A stretch of 64,000 nucleotides of DNA from UBA6059 sp965227155 (GTDB lineage Bacteria; Bacteroidota; Bacteroidia; Cytophagales; Cyclobacteriaceae): positions 2,666,001 to 2,730,000 of the forward strand of contig OZ245731.1 in NCBI GenBank assembly GCA_965227155.1, given 5' to 3'. A program made the translations under genes and the position numbers. Below the pieces are notes generated by a model, which worked only from the letters and a program-made list of their open reading frames with translations, did not search any database and was not told the origin of the DNA. This document shows positions 26,330-35,033 of the stretch, piece by piece (position 1 is the first letter of the stretch; the number at the start of each line of letters is the position of its first letter).

Positions 26330-26731
26330 TTAGGAATAAACGCCGTATTCTATCCTTCCCAAAAGGTCATGGACAAGGCTAATGCCTGTACCATTGTTGA
26401 TAAAATCAAAAGGCTTTTGATTGCCGAGCGCAATCAGCGGCGTTTGTAGCCATTCATTAAATTGGGAAACGCTGCCCATAACCTGACTACCATGGTTGTA
26501 AAGAGCGGCAATCTGAAGCACACGATCACTAACTACAGGGCTGAGTATATCCTGATCCTTGGCCTTTTCGATGGTACGGCGAGATACTGGCAATAATGAA
26601 GAGAAAGTGGTCAGGTTAAGGCCGCTATCTGCAACAATTACAAGAAAGTCAGATTTCGAAATCCCATTCGTGGCTTTTTCATACCTGATGGCAGGATCAT
26701 TAAGCACATTGTTTTTTTCTTCAAATCCCAT
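26330..26731 (-). CDS. Xre/MbcA/ParS-type antitoxin of the RES toxin
   Basis: A 133-residue antitoxin. The N-terminal half has an Xre-like helix-turn-helix (LNLTTFSSLLPVSRRTIEKA), and the C-terminal half the toxin-binding (DUF2384) domain (AALYNHGSQVMGSVSQFNEW, QTPLIALGNQKPFDFINNGT). The ATG complement of 26729-26731 (MGFEEKNN) is preferred to an in-frame TTG two codons upstream. It neutralises RES and probably represses the operon, which is the usual gene order for this module. Confidence 0.9.
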   Translation of the reverse strand: MGFEEKNNVLNDPAIRYEKATNGISKSDFLVIVADSGLNLTTFSSLLPVSRRTIEKAKDQDILSPVVSDRVLQIAALYNHGSQVMGSVSQFNEWLQTPLIALGNQKPFDFINNGTGISLVHDLLGRIEYGVYS

Positions 26732-26811
26732 ACTCAAATATACGAAATTATTCTCAAATTAAAACGAATATTTTCGCTTTTAAGCATTATCAATCTCAGG
26801 TATCATATGAG

Positions 26812-26829
26812 TAGGGTCTAAAGACCCTA
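26812..26829 (+). repeat. REP-related palindrome
   Basis: TAGGGTC-TAAA-GACCCTA is a perfect 7-bp stem with a 4-base loop in the 180-bp gap between the antitoxin and peptidase genes. The core GTC-nnAA-GAC matches the REP family at 24.6-25.9 kb, with GGGTC for AGGTC. A second degenerate piece (GTTCAAAAACCTGACTGCCTGG) follows at about 26879. Confidence 0.6.
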
Positions 26830-26911
26830 TTCCCATATAGCGATATTGATATTTTGGAAGGCAGGCTTGGTAGCCACGTTCAAAAACCTGACTGCCTGGT
26901 TGTCTTTGCTA

Positions 26912-28849
26912 TTAATACACCATACTACTGGTAGCCACTTGCTTAGTTTCGCCTTTTAGGTATTGATCTAGGAAGGTTTTGATTTGTCCATAGCCCTCAA
27001 TTTCATTTTCCTTTTTCCTGAAACCATGGCCTTCGTCTTCAAAAATTACATACTCTACAGGCACGCCATTAGCTTTTACAGCTTCTACGATCTCATCGGA
27101 TTCTACTTGCAGTACCCGTACATCATTAGCACCCTGCAAGACCATGAGTGGTTTTGTGACATTATCGGCATGGAATAGCGGAGAAATTTCGTAAAGCCTC
27201 GTTGAATCCTCAGAAAATGGATCACCTAGTTCATCGTAAAGTGATTTTCGCTGGCTCTCCCAATAAGGAGGAATGGATTTTAATGTACGTAACCAGTTTG
27301 TTACTCCAAAAATATTAACACCCACATCGAAAGCTTCCGGCTCAAAAGCCAGCGCGGCCATCACCATATAGCCCCCATAGGATCCGCCAATGATGCCTAC
27401 TTTATCCATATCGATGACACCTGTACTTTGCAGAAAATCTTTGCCGGCTATACAATCTTTCAAGTCCTTATCGCCATGGTTCTTATCATCCATATGGTTG
27501 AAGGTTTTCCCATAACCACTGCTGCCTCGATTATTCACAGCTAGAATAGCATAGCCATGGTTTACCAGATACTGAATTAGAGCAAAATAGCTGAGTCTGG
27601 ATTGGCCGCCGGGTCCACCATGCACCCATACTAGTCCGGGGGCCGGATTATCTGCAGAGGCTGTTTTTGGCTGGTAGTAAACAGCCGGAATTTCCACTCC
27701 ATCAAATGATTTGTACCGAACTACTTTTCCTTCTACCAGGTGGTCAGGATTAATTTCAGGGTTTAGAGTATCCGTCAATTTGCGGAGCTCCCCTGTCTCG
27801 AAATTGTACACATAAATATTGCTGGGTGATGCGCTGGTGCTGACAGTAAGTCTGGCTATTTTTTCACTCCTGGAAATACTTACCGAGGTAATAGAGGCAC
27901 CTTCAATGGTAGGTAAATCAACTTTCTCTCCTGATTCCAGGTCGAAAATGTGTACTACCGTTTGTGCATCCTGATTTACCCCAACTACCCTGTATTTTTC
28001 ATTGAAGCTGGAATAAGCGTAGTAAATATCCCAATTATCCTCATAAACTTTTTCCACTTCACCTGTCGCCAGGTTCATTTTAGCCAGATACGTATACTCA
28101 GACCCTTCATTGGTCAAAAAGTAGAGTTCAGTATTATCGTCGCTAAAATATTGCGGTACATATTCAACATCACCCTCATGCTCACTGATGTCAGTAGTTT
28201 CACCTGTAGTTCTATCATAGAGGTACATTTTTGAATCAGCATTAGTAACGGTCTGCACTAAAGCCAGGTATTGCTTATTGGGAGCGATAGCAGCAACATT
28301 CCAGCCGTTATCATTTTGGTAAATCATTTCGCCAAAGCCTACTTCCTCATCCAGAGAAGCAATGCTTTTTTCATACAGATCCATAAACCTGCGGTCCCTT
28401 TTGTTGGAACCGATAAACATACTTTTCAGATCACGGCTCCATCCCATGAAGGAATTTCGCACACTGTCGTAAGGCGTGATATCTTTTTCTACACCTTCAG
28501 GTGATTGTAGGTACAAACGATAATTCTCATTGCCACCCTGGTCTGCAGTGTAGAGTACCCGATCATCTTCAGGAAAGAAGGAAATGGCATAGTAAGATTC
28601 TACCTCACTATCGGTGAGTTGCTTTTTTTCAGACCCATCCACAGCTAATTCATACAAATTGTAAATGCCACTTTCGTTGCTGGAAATCAGGATTTTAGAA
28701 TCATCCGCTGATATACTTCCACCTGTAACGTTTACATTTTGGTAGAACTGCTCTATTGAATATTTTTCGATAGTGTCTTCTTGTTCGGCTGGCTGCTGGC
28801 AGCCAAACAGGAGCATTAAAATGGTAATAATTGCTAATGCGTTTTTCAT
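26912..28849 (-). CDS. S9 family (prolyl oligopeptidase-like) serine peptidase, lipoprotein
   Basis: A 645-residue enzyme with a lipoprotein signal (ITILMLLFGCQQP, Cys 17). Residues about 40-360 form a WD40/propeller-like domain with TolB-type motifs (YYAISFFPEDDRVLYTADQ). The C-terminal alpha/beta hydrolase has VWVHGGPGGQSRLSYFALIQ (oxyanion region), VGIIGGSYGGYMVMAALAF with the nucleophile Ser in GGSYGG, an Asp in GANDVRV, and DEGHGFRKKEN with the catalytic His. It probably cleaves peptides in the periplasm. It is transcribed alone. Confidence 0.92.
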   Translation of the reverse strand: MKNALAIITILMLLFGCQQPAEQEDTIEKYSIEQFYQNVNVTGGSISADDSKILISSNESGIYNLYELAVDGSEKKQLTDSEVESYYAISFFPEDDRVLYTADQGGNENYRLYLQSPEGVEKDITPYDSVRNSFMGWSRDLKSMFIGSNKRDRRFMDLYEKSIASLDEEVGFGEMIYQNDNGWNVAAIAPNKQYLALVQTVTNADSKMYLYDRTTGETTDISEHEGDVEYVPQYFSDDNTELYFLTNEGSEYTYLAKMNLATGEVEKVYEDNWDIYYAYSSFNEKYRVVGVNQDAQTVVHIFDLESGEKVDLPTIEGASITSVSISRSEKIARLTVSTSASPSNIYVYNFETGELRKLTDTLNPEINPDHLVEGKVVRYKSFDGVEIPAVYYQPKTASADNPAPGLVWVHGGPGGQSRLSYFALIQYLVNHGYAILAVNNRGSSGYGKTFNHMDDKNHGDKDLKDCIAGKDFLQSTGVIDMDKVGIIGGSYGGYMVMAALAFEPEAFDVGVNIFGVTNWLRTLKSIPPYWESQRKSLYDELGDPFSEDSTRLYEISPLFHADNVTKPLMVLQGANDVRVLQVESDEIVEAVKANGVPVEYVIFEDEGHGFRKKENEIEGYGQIKTFLDQYLKGETKQVATSSMVY

Positions 28850-29053
28850 ATTGATTAGTGGTATATTTTATCTTGTAAATCTAAAGCTTTCACTTTATTG
28901 CTTCTAAGTTAAGTCACATAAGGCGGTATTTAGGGAAAATGTGGTTCATTAAAGTAAAGGCTTTAAAACATTCAGGAAACCTAGCTACAGGTTTAAGAGT
29001 AGCAACATCTAAGATTTCTTTGAGTTAATCTTTATTATCGATAAACAAGTCAA

Positions 29054-29893
29054 TTGATCTATCAAGTAATCAAGCCAGGGGTAGCAATATCCAATTACAT
29101 CAAATATTATTGGTATCTGTATGATCCTTTAGGTAATGCCGGTCACCAAAAAGATTTATTGATACCGGATGGTTCTTTAGAGTGGGTGCTAAATGATAAT
29201 ACCCAATACAACAGGTTTGAGCTCTCCAGTGACCTAACCATTGTTAATGAGAGCGTTATTGTAGGTAGGAGAAATAAATCAATACTGGCCAACAGACCAG
29301 GTACAACCAGATTAGTAGGTATCAAGTTTAAGCCTGGGGCATTGTACATAATGTCACAAATTCCTGAATCAGAATTCAAAAATGTAGCCATTTGTACCGA
29401 TTTGGTGCTACCAAAAGAAACCAAGGAACTAGAAACCAGAGTATTCAATAGCTCATCATTGCAAGAAATGAAAATGGTATTGGATGACTTCTTTTTTGAA
29501 AGATTCAAGGCAGTACATTCAACTGATTTTCAGCTCATCACTGCTATCATTCACTACATTAATAAAGCCAATGATTACCCTAACCTTGAAAGTATTTGGA
29601 CTCGATTTAACCTGAGCAAGAAGAAATTAGAAAGACTGTTTGCCAAATATGTAGGACTTAGTCCCAAATCTTATATCCGGGTGATAAGGTTTAAGCAGGT
29701 TTATAAGCATTTCAATAAGGCCAACACCAGCTTTTACGATCATAGCTTCTTCCAATACGGCTATTATGATCAAATGCATTTCATCAAGGATTTTAAATAT
29801 TTTACCGGTCAGTCTCCCACACAGTACTACAGCAATCAATCCAATTTGTCAGATGATATTCTCATCGAAACCCTGCGCCAGCTAAAACTTTAG
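29054..29893 (+). CDS. AraC family transcriptional regulator (DUF6597-type N-terminus)
   Basis: A 279-residue regulator. The N-terminal part (YQVIKPGVAISNYIKYYWYL, then ILANRPGTTRLVGIKFKPGA) matches the sensor domain common in Bacteroidota AraC proteins, and the C-terminal ~100 residues hold two helix-turn-helices (FNLSKKKLERLFAKYVGLSP, KSYIRVIRFKQVYKHF, FQYGYYDQMHFIKDFKYFTG, QSPTQYY). The only possible start between the upstream in-frame stop and the conserved N-terminus is TTG at 29054. The aldo/keto reductase 61 bp downstream on the same strand is the likely target or partner. Confidence 0.87.
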   Translation: MIYQVIKPGVAISNYIKYYWYLYDPLGNAGHQKDLLIPDGSLEWVLNDNTQYNRFELSSDLTIVNESVIVGRRNKSILANRPGTTRLVGIKFKPGALYIMSQIPESEFKNVAICTDLVLPKETKELETRVFNSSSLQEMKMVLDDFFFERFKAVHSTDFQLITAIIHYINKANDYPNLESIWTRFNLSKKKLERLFAKYVGLSPKSYIRVIRFKQVYKHFNKANTSFYDHSFFQYGYYDQMHFIKDFKYFTGQSPTQYYSNQSNLSDDILIETLRQLKL

Positions 29894-29954
29894 GCTGTCT
29901 CTTTTTTACTATCACCCGTGCCTGGGCTGTATCATCTTTGTCTTCAAAAAGGAT

Positions 29955-30899
29955 ATGGAGAAGATAAGCTTAGGAAATACAGACCTAAAGGTTTCCACAA
30001 TTTGCTTTGGCACCATGTATTTTGGTACTAAGGTAGACTCGAGTCAATCGGTTGAGTTATTGGATCATTATGTGTCACAGGGTGAAAATTTTCTGGATAC
30101 TTCTAACAATTATGCCTTTTGGATGGAAAATGGGACAGGAGATGAGAGTGAAAATGTATTGGGGCAATGGTTCAAAAAACATGGAAAACGGAAAGAGGTT
30201 ATTCTGGCGACTAAAGTAGGTGCAAGACCAAAAACGCTTGGTGCCGGTGCTGAAAATCTCGAAGGCTTGTCTTACCATACAATTATACAAGCAGTAGACG
30301 CCTCGTTACGGAGGCTGAATACGGACTATATCGATTTGTATTATGGTCATGTTGATTGGTACGATTACCCGCTGGAAGAGAGGCTGGAGGCATTTACCCG
30401 GTTGATCAAAGAAGGAAAAGTGAGGGCTTTAGGTGCCAGCAATATGTATGCCTGGCGATTCGAAAAAAGCCAGCAAATCGCAAAAGATCGAGGCTTAGCT
30501 ACTTATTGCTGCCTGCAGCAGCGATATACATACCTGCCGGCGAATCCCGGGGCTGATTTCTGGGTGCAAAAGGAGGTTTCAGAAGAGTGGAAAGACTATG
30601 CCGCCAACAATCAAGTGCAATTGATCGCCTATTCTCCATTATTATCAGGGGCCTACGCCACAGGTAATTTGCCAGATGAGTTTCAGTCCCCGAAGAATAA
30701 ACAGAAACTGAAACTACTGGAGCAGATGGCTGGTGAACTTGAGGTTACAAAAAGCCAGTTGGTGCTGGCCTGGATGCTCAATGCAAGCCCAATGATATTA
30801 CCCATCGTAGGTGCCAGTAAAAAATACCAGCTTGATGAAGCCATTAATGCTTCAAATATACAATTAGACCAATCCCATATGCTTACTCTAAATCAATAG
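29955..30899 (+). CDS. Aldo/keto reductase
   Basis: A 314-residue TIM-barrel oxidoreductase. The catalytic tetrad is visible: Asp and Tyr in NFLDTSNNYAFWM, Lys in VILATKVGARPK, His in YYGHVDWYD. The NADPH-binding region near the C-terminus (QLVLAWMLNASPMILPIVGA) is standard. The length is usual for the family. It reduces aldehydes or ketones in the cytosol; the substrate is unknown. It follows the AraC regulator and precedes an exported SnoaL-like gene by 4 bp. Confidence 0.92.
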   Translation: MEKISLGNTDLKVSTICFGTMYFGTKVDSSQSVELLDHYVSQGENFLDTSNNYAFWMENGTGDESENVLGQWFKKHGKRKEVILATKVGARPKTLGAGAENLEGLSYHTIIQAVDASLRRLNTDYIDLYYGHVDWYDYPLEERLEAFTRLIKEGKVRALGASNMYAWRFEKSQQIAKDRGLATYCCLQQRYTYLPANPGADFWVQKEVSEEWKDYAANNQVQLIAYSPLLSGAYATGNLPDEFQSPKNKQKLKLLEQMAGELEVTKSQLVLAWMLNASPMILPIVGASKKYQLDEAINASNIQLDQSHMLTLNQ

Positions 30900-30903
30900 A
30901 AAT

Positions 30904-31392
30904 ATGAATAAGATTATGCGAAAATCAGCCTTTTGGTGTATGACCATATCGTTATGCCAGATGGCAAATATCTGTGTTTCCCAGGTACGAACAATCGGCG
31001 TAAAAAGCTATGATGCTCAGGAGATTCAGGTGATTGAGTCACTTGAAAAGGAAACTTATTATTTCTGCTCCAGGGATTTGGATCGATGGGCAAGTTATTG
31101 GCTACAAAGGCCTTCTACACACAAATACTATGTAAGAAACTGCAATTATGAAGAACTGAAAGGCTTTGATGCTGTGGAGGCTTATGCCCGTACCTATTTT
31201 TCGGAACACCCTGAGCCTGAAGAGGTCCCTATTGGAAATTATCAATATGAAATTGAGGTTGATGGCAACGCTGCCTGGGTATATTTTGAGGTAGCTGACC
31301 CGATAAGAGGGTTCAAAAAAGAATTCAGATACATGCTATATAAAGATGGCAAATGGAAAATAGCTTCCATGGGTACTGTTTATCCTGAATAA
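30904..31392 (+). CDS. Exported SnoaL/NTF2-like protein
   Basis: A 162-residue protein with a probable signal peptide (MRKSAFWCMTISLCQMANIC, after an alternative start four codons upstream). The mature part has the NTF2-like pattern: VIESLEKETYYFCSRDLDRW, YEELKGFDAVEAYARTYF, VDGNAAWVYFEVADP and the final strand FRYMLYKDGKWKIASMGTVY. Such domains bind small hydrophobic ligands or act as accessory units. It is 4 bp downstream of the aldo/keto reductase gene, so probably co-transcribed. Confidence 0.75.
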   Translation: MNKIMRKSAFWCMTISLCQMANICVSQVRTIGVKSYDAQEIQVIESLEKETYYFCSRDLDRWASYWLQRPSTHKYYVRNCNYEELKGFDAVEAYARTYFSEHPEPEEVPIGNYQYEIEVDGNAAWVYFEVADPIRGFKKEFRYMLYKDGKWKIASMGTVYPE

Positions 31393-31556
31393 AATAGAAA
31401 TTCAATCCATATGATATATCCTGAAATATAGGTGTTGCTCAACCTTTTTGATACGCCTTAATATAAGTGCGTAGGAAGACCGGGTTTGATTTAAAGGCCT
31501 TTGAATAATTCCCATTGTTAAAATGAACCAAATGCTTTAACTATGAACGCTTTAAT

Positions 31557-33050
31557 ATGGGGAATCAAAAATCACAAACAGGCTTAACCCGGCAGATGGG
31601 CATCATCGGGTTGGCAGCTACAGGCATTTGTTCCATGCTGGGCGCTTCCATCAATGTGGTGCCATTTATGATCCAGCGCAATGTGGAGGGCATTGGGCCC
31701 TATGTACTGCCGGCGTTTGTTTTTGCGGCTGTTCCGGCTATTTTGGCAGCATTTGCGTATAGCATACTCGCTTCTGCCATGCCCAGGGCAGGCGGCGCAT
31801 ACATTTATGCCAGCCGCGGCCTCAACCCCTACATGGGCTTTGTAGCCAGCTTCTCGCAATGGTTTGGGCTATCTATCGTCATTGGTGTCATTTCTTATGT
31901 AGTGGTCAATCCCTTTTTACGTGATATCGCGGTAGCGCTGGAAATGGATGGCCTTGCTGCCTGGCTTGAGCAAGGTTATGTCAGGGTAGGTTTGGCGCTG
32001 GTGTTACTTTGGTTTTTTGCTTTTGTCAATATTCTTGGTGCTAAAGCATACGAGCGTACAGTCATTCCCATGATGTTTCTGATGTTTGCTTTGGGGGCTA
32101 TCGTCATAGTAGCGGGCTTTTACTTTGACCAGCAGGATTTTGCAGCTGCCCTGCTCGAAAAGGAAAACCGGGTGCATACATCATCTATGTCAGGAGAATT
32201 TAACTGGCGGATCTTCTTTTCGGCAGCCGCATTGCTATTCAGCAGCTTTATCGGGTTTGACAGCATAGCCCAGGCCGGTGGTGAAGCAAAAAACCCGACG
32301 AGATCCCTGCCGTTGGCCATCGGGCTGGCCGTATTAACGGTAGGTAGTTTCTACATGCTTTTTACTGCGGCCGTTTACCATGCCGTTCCTTGGACCTTCA
32401 TCGCTGAAGAGGCGTTGGTGAAGGATATCACTGCCCCGGGTATGTTGGGCTATCTGCTGCCGGCAAGCCTGGCAGTATTGATTGTAGCCGGTGCTGCCAT
32501 AGCACTGATCAATGATTTACCGGCCATGCTGCTTTCAGTATCGCGGCTTATGTTTGCCTGGGCAGAAGATGGAATCTTCCCCCGACGGGTAGCAAAAGTC
32601 CATCAGAAGCTTCACACGCCGCATATAGCAATTATTGTAAGTGGCTTGATGGCAAGTGTTGGTATTTTGGGGAGCCATTTTGCAGGAGATTTTTTCCTTG
32701 GTATAGACATTATGGTTACTAGCATGATGGTCAATTTCTTGCTGATGTGCGTCACCCTGGTATCGATACCAAAGCATAATCCTGCCTTGTACAGTGAAAT
32801 AAAAATCATCAAAAATAGGAGCTACCAGAAATGGTTGGGCTACAGTGGTATTGTTGTGCTCCTATTTTTCCTTACTGTCCATACCATCAAAGACCTATCG
32901 ACTGAAGTGGGAGCCTGGTATTTTCATTCCACGCCGGTTTGGTTGATAGTAATGGGTATTGCATCCGTTATATTTTTCATCAAACTGCGCGCACTCAAGC
33001 AAGAGGGTAAGGACCTTGATGATCAGTTTAAAAAATTACCTCCGGAATAA
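31557..33050 (+). CDS. APC family amino acid/amine permease
   Basis: A 497-residue membrane transporter with 12 or more hydrophobic segments. The start (GIIGLAATGICSMLGASINV, including the unwound TM1 motif) and SAMPRAGGAYIYASRGLNPY of TM3 are diagnostic for amino acid-polyamine-organocation permeases; FSSFIGFDSIAQAGGEAKNP marks TM6. It imports or exchanges an amino acid or amine. It is followed 5 bp later by an aldo/keto reductase-Rid fusion, which suggests a small uptake-and-conversion operon. Confidence 0.92.
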   Translation: MGNQKSQTGLTRQMGIIGLAATGICSMLGASINVVPFMIQRNVEGIGPYVLPAFVFAAVPAILAAFAYSILASAMPRAGGAYIYASRGLNPYMGFVASFSQWFGLSIVIGVISYVVVNPFLRDIAVALEMDGLAAWLEQGYVRVGLALVLLWFFAFVNILGAKAYERTVIPMMFLMFALGAIVIVAGFYFDQQDFAAALLEKENRVHTSSMSGEFNWRIFFSAAALLFSSFIGFDSIAQAGGEAKNPTRSLPLAIGLAVLTVGSFYMLFTAAVYHAVPWTFIAEEALVKDITAPGMLGYLLPASLAVLIVAGAAIALINDLPAMLLSVSRLMFAWAEDGIFPRRVAKVHQKLHTPHIAIIVSGLMASVGILGSHFAGDFFLGIDIMVTSMMVNFLLMCVTLVSIPKHNPALYSEIKIIKNRSYQKWLGYSGIVVLLFFLTVHTIKDLSTEVGAWYFHSTPVWLIVMGIASVIFFIKLRALKQEGKDLDDQFKKLPPE

Positions 33051-33055
33051 AAATT

Positions 33056-34504
33056 ATGGTTGAATACACCCGCATTAATGAAAACCTTCAGATTTCAAAA
33101 GTGCTGACAGGTTTGTGGCAAATTGCCGATATGGAGCGAGACGGTACAACACTCGATCCACATGAGGCCTCCAAATCGATGATTCCTTATGTGGAATCCG
33201 GCTTGACCACATTTGATATGGCAGACCATTATGGTTCTGCGGAAATCATTGCCGGTACCTTTAAAAATCACCAGCCCAATGGTGATAAGGCTCAGCTGCT
33301 TACCAAATGGGTGCCTAAACCGGGAAAAGTAACCCGGCAGGAAGTTCGGGATGCGGTACAGCTTTCTTTAGACCGTATGCAGCAGCCGGTTATTGATCTC
33401 ATGCAATTTCATGCCTGGTATTATCCAGACCCCATCTGGCTGGACTGTCTATTTTGGTTGCAGGAGCTCAAAGAAGAGGGACTCATCAAGGCACTTGGTC
33501 TGACCAATTTTGACGAGGCACACCTTAGGATGGCGGTGCAAAGTGGCGTTGAGATAGCGACAAACCAGGTATGCTATTCTTTGATCGATCAAAGGGCTGG
33601 AAACCAAATGGCCACTACCTGTGAAGAATTAGGTGTAAAAATATTGGCTTACGGCACAATAGCCGGTGGGTTTTTATCTGATCGATGGTTAGGTAAACCT
33701 GAGCCAACTGCTGATTTGGCTACCTGGTCACAAATGAAATACAAAAGATTCATCGATGAGGCAGGAGGCTGGAGCAAACTACAGCATCTTTTGGAAGCGA
33801 CCAATACGGTTGCCCAAAAGCATGGAGTGTCTATTGCGAATGTAGCCAGCAGATACATGTTGGAACAGCCGGCTGTCGGTGGTGTGATCATTGGCGCCAG
33901 GCTTAGCAAAAGTGCCCATGTAGAAGACACAGTCAAGCTTTTTGAGTTTTCGCTGGACGAGGAGGATCATCAAAAGATCCGGGAGGCACAGGCTGCTTTA
34001 AGTCCTATCCACGGCGACTGTGGAGACGAATACAGGAAGCCCCCTTACCTTACAGCATCAGGCGATTTGAGTCATCATCTCGAAAAAATACCAAAGCCAT
34101 TTTTCCCGATTGAAAAAAAGGGTGGTGGACAGAAAGTGCTCAGTGGCACAGTATGGGAAGATATGGCTGGCTATTGCAGGGCTGTGCGTGTAGGCAACAG
34201 GATCTCAGTATCAGGCACTACGGCCACTCATGGTAAAAAGATGATCGGTGGAAATGATCCCGGTGCGCAAGCCCATTTTGTTATCGATAAGATCGAGGCG
34301 GCAATTGAATCATTGGGAGGAAGCCTGGAGCATGTTGTTCGCACCAGAATTTTTGTTAACAATATCAATGATTGGGAGCCTGTGGCAAGAGCTCATGGCT
34401 TGCGCTTTAAGGATATTCAGCCGGCCAATACGCTGGTAGAAGCTAAACTGGTAGGCCAGGGCTATCTGGTGGAAATAGAAGCTGAAGCTGAAATTCCCGA
34501 TTGA
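33056..34504 (+). CDS. Aldo/keto reductase fused to a C-terminal Rid-family domain
   Basis: A 482-residue fusion. Residues 1-330 are an aldo/keto reductase (TFDMADHYGSAEIIAG with the Asp/Tyr pair, LLTKWVPKPGK with Lys, DLMQFHAWYYPD with His). Residues about 355-482 are a YjgF/RidA-type domain (AVRVGNRISVSGTTATHGKK, FVIDKIEAAIESLGGSLEHV, VRTRIFVNNINDW, VEIEAEAEIPD). RidA's imine-hydrolysing Arg sits in a PARS context in E. coli; here the aligned residues are PANT, so deaminase activity is doubtful. The companion permease lies 5 bp upstream. Confidence 0.88.
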   Translation: MVEYTRINENLQISKVLTGLWQIADMERDGTTLDPHEASKSMIPYVESGLTTFDMADHYGSAEIIAGTFKNHQPNGDKAQLLTKWVPKPGKVTRQEVRDAVQLSLDRMQQPVIDLMQFHAWYYPDPIWLDCLFWLQELKEEGLIKALGLTNFDEAHLRMAVQSGVEIATNQVCYSLIDQRAGNQMATTCEELGVKILAYGTIAGGFLSDRWLGKPEPTADLATWSQMKYKRFIDEAGGWSKLQHLLEATNTVAQKHGVSIANVASRYMLEQPAVGGVIIGARLSKSAHVEDTVKLFEFSLDEEDHQKIREAQAALSPIHGDCGDEYRKPPYLTASGDLSHHLEKIPKPFFPIEKKGGGQKVLSGTVWEDMAGYCRAVRVGNRISVSGTTATHGKKMIGGNDPGAQAHFVIDKIEAAIESLGGSLEHVVRTRIFVNNINDWEPVARAHGLRFKDIQPANTLVEAKLVGQGYLVEIEAEAEIPD

Positions 34505-34567
34505 TGATAATAAACCTTCCATCAGCCAGGGCTGTTGATTTAAAAGAATAAAAATTTTTAGTTGACT

Positions 34568-35032
34568 ATGTCAGTTTTTGATTTAATAAAACGAGGTGAT
34601 ATTGAAGGGGCTGCCGCTTATTTTGAGCAGCATCCTGAAGCCATCAATGCAAAAGATGAAAAGGGTTTTACGCCGCTGATTTTTGCTACTTACATGAATA
34701 ATCTAGACTTGGCTAACCTGCTACTTGAAAAAGGAGCGGATGTTAATGCACAGGATATGGCAGGCAATACTGCATTGATGGGGGTGTCATTTAAAGGTAC
34801 TTTGGAAATGGCCAAAATGCTTATTGAGCAGGGTGCAGATATAAGCATCAAAAATTTCAATGGTGCAACAGCTTTACATTATGCTGCAGGCTATGGCCAA
34901 TTGGATATAATAAAGTTACTCTTGCAAAAAGGGGCTGACCCCAAAGCCATCGATGGTCAGGGTCAAACCGCTTTGCAACACGCCAAAGCAAGAGGACAGC
35001 AGGCTGTTGTACCATTGTTAGCTAATGCCTGA
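34568..35032 (+). CDS. Ankyrin-repeat protein
   Basis: A 154-residue protein made of four to five ankyrin repeats, each with the GxTPL/TAL and LLxxGAD pattern: GFTPLIFATYMNNLDLANLL, GNTALMGVSFKGTLEMAKML, GATALHYAAGYGQLDIIKLL and GQTALQHAKARGQQAVVPLL. It has no signal peptide and no other domain, so it is probably a cytosolic protein-binding module. The ATG at 34568 is preferred to an in-frame TTG two codons earlier. It follows the aldo/keto reductase-Rid gene by 63 bp. Confidence 0.92.
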   Translation: MSVFDLIKRGDIEGAAAYFEQHPEAINAKDEKGFTPLIFATYMNNLDLANLLLEKGADVNAQDMAGNTALMGVSFKGTLEMAKMLIEQGADISIKNFNGATALHYAAGYGQLDIIKLLLQKGADPKAIDGQGQTALQHAKARGQQAVVPLLANA

Positions 35033-35033
35033 A

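Noticed and set aside
25874..26731. Xre-RES module as a new system
   Set aside because: It is a standard type II toxin-antitoxin pair with normal gene order; only the 3'-end duplication is unusual.
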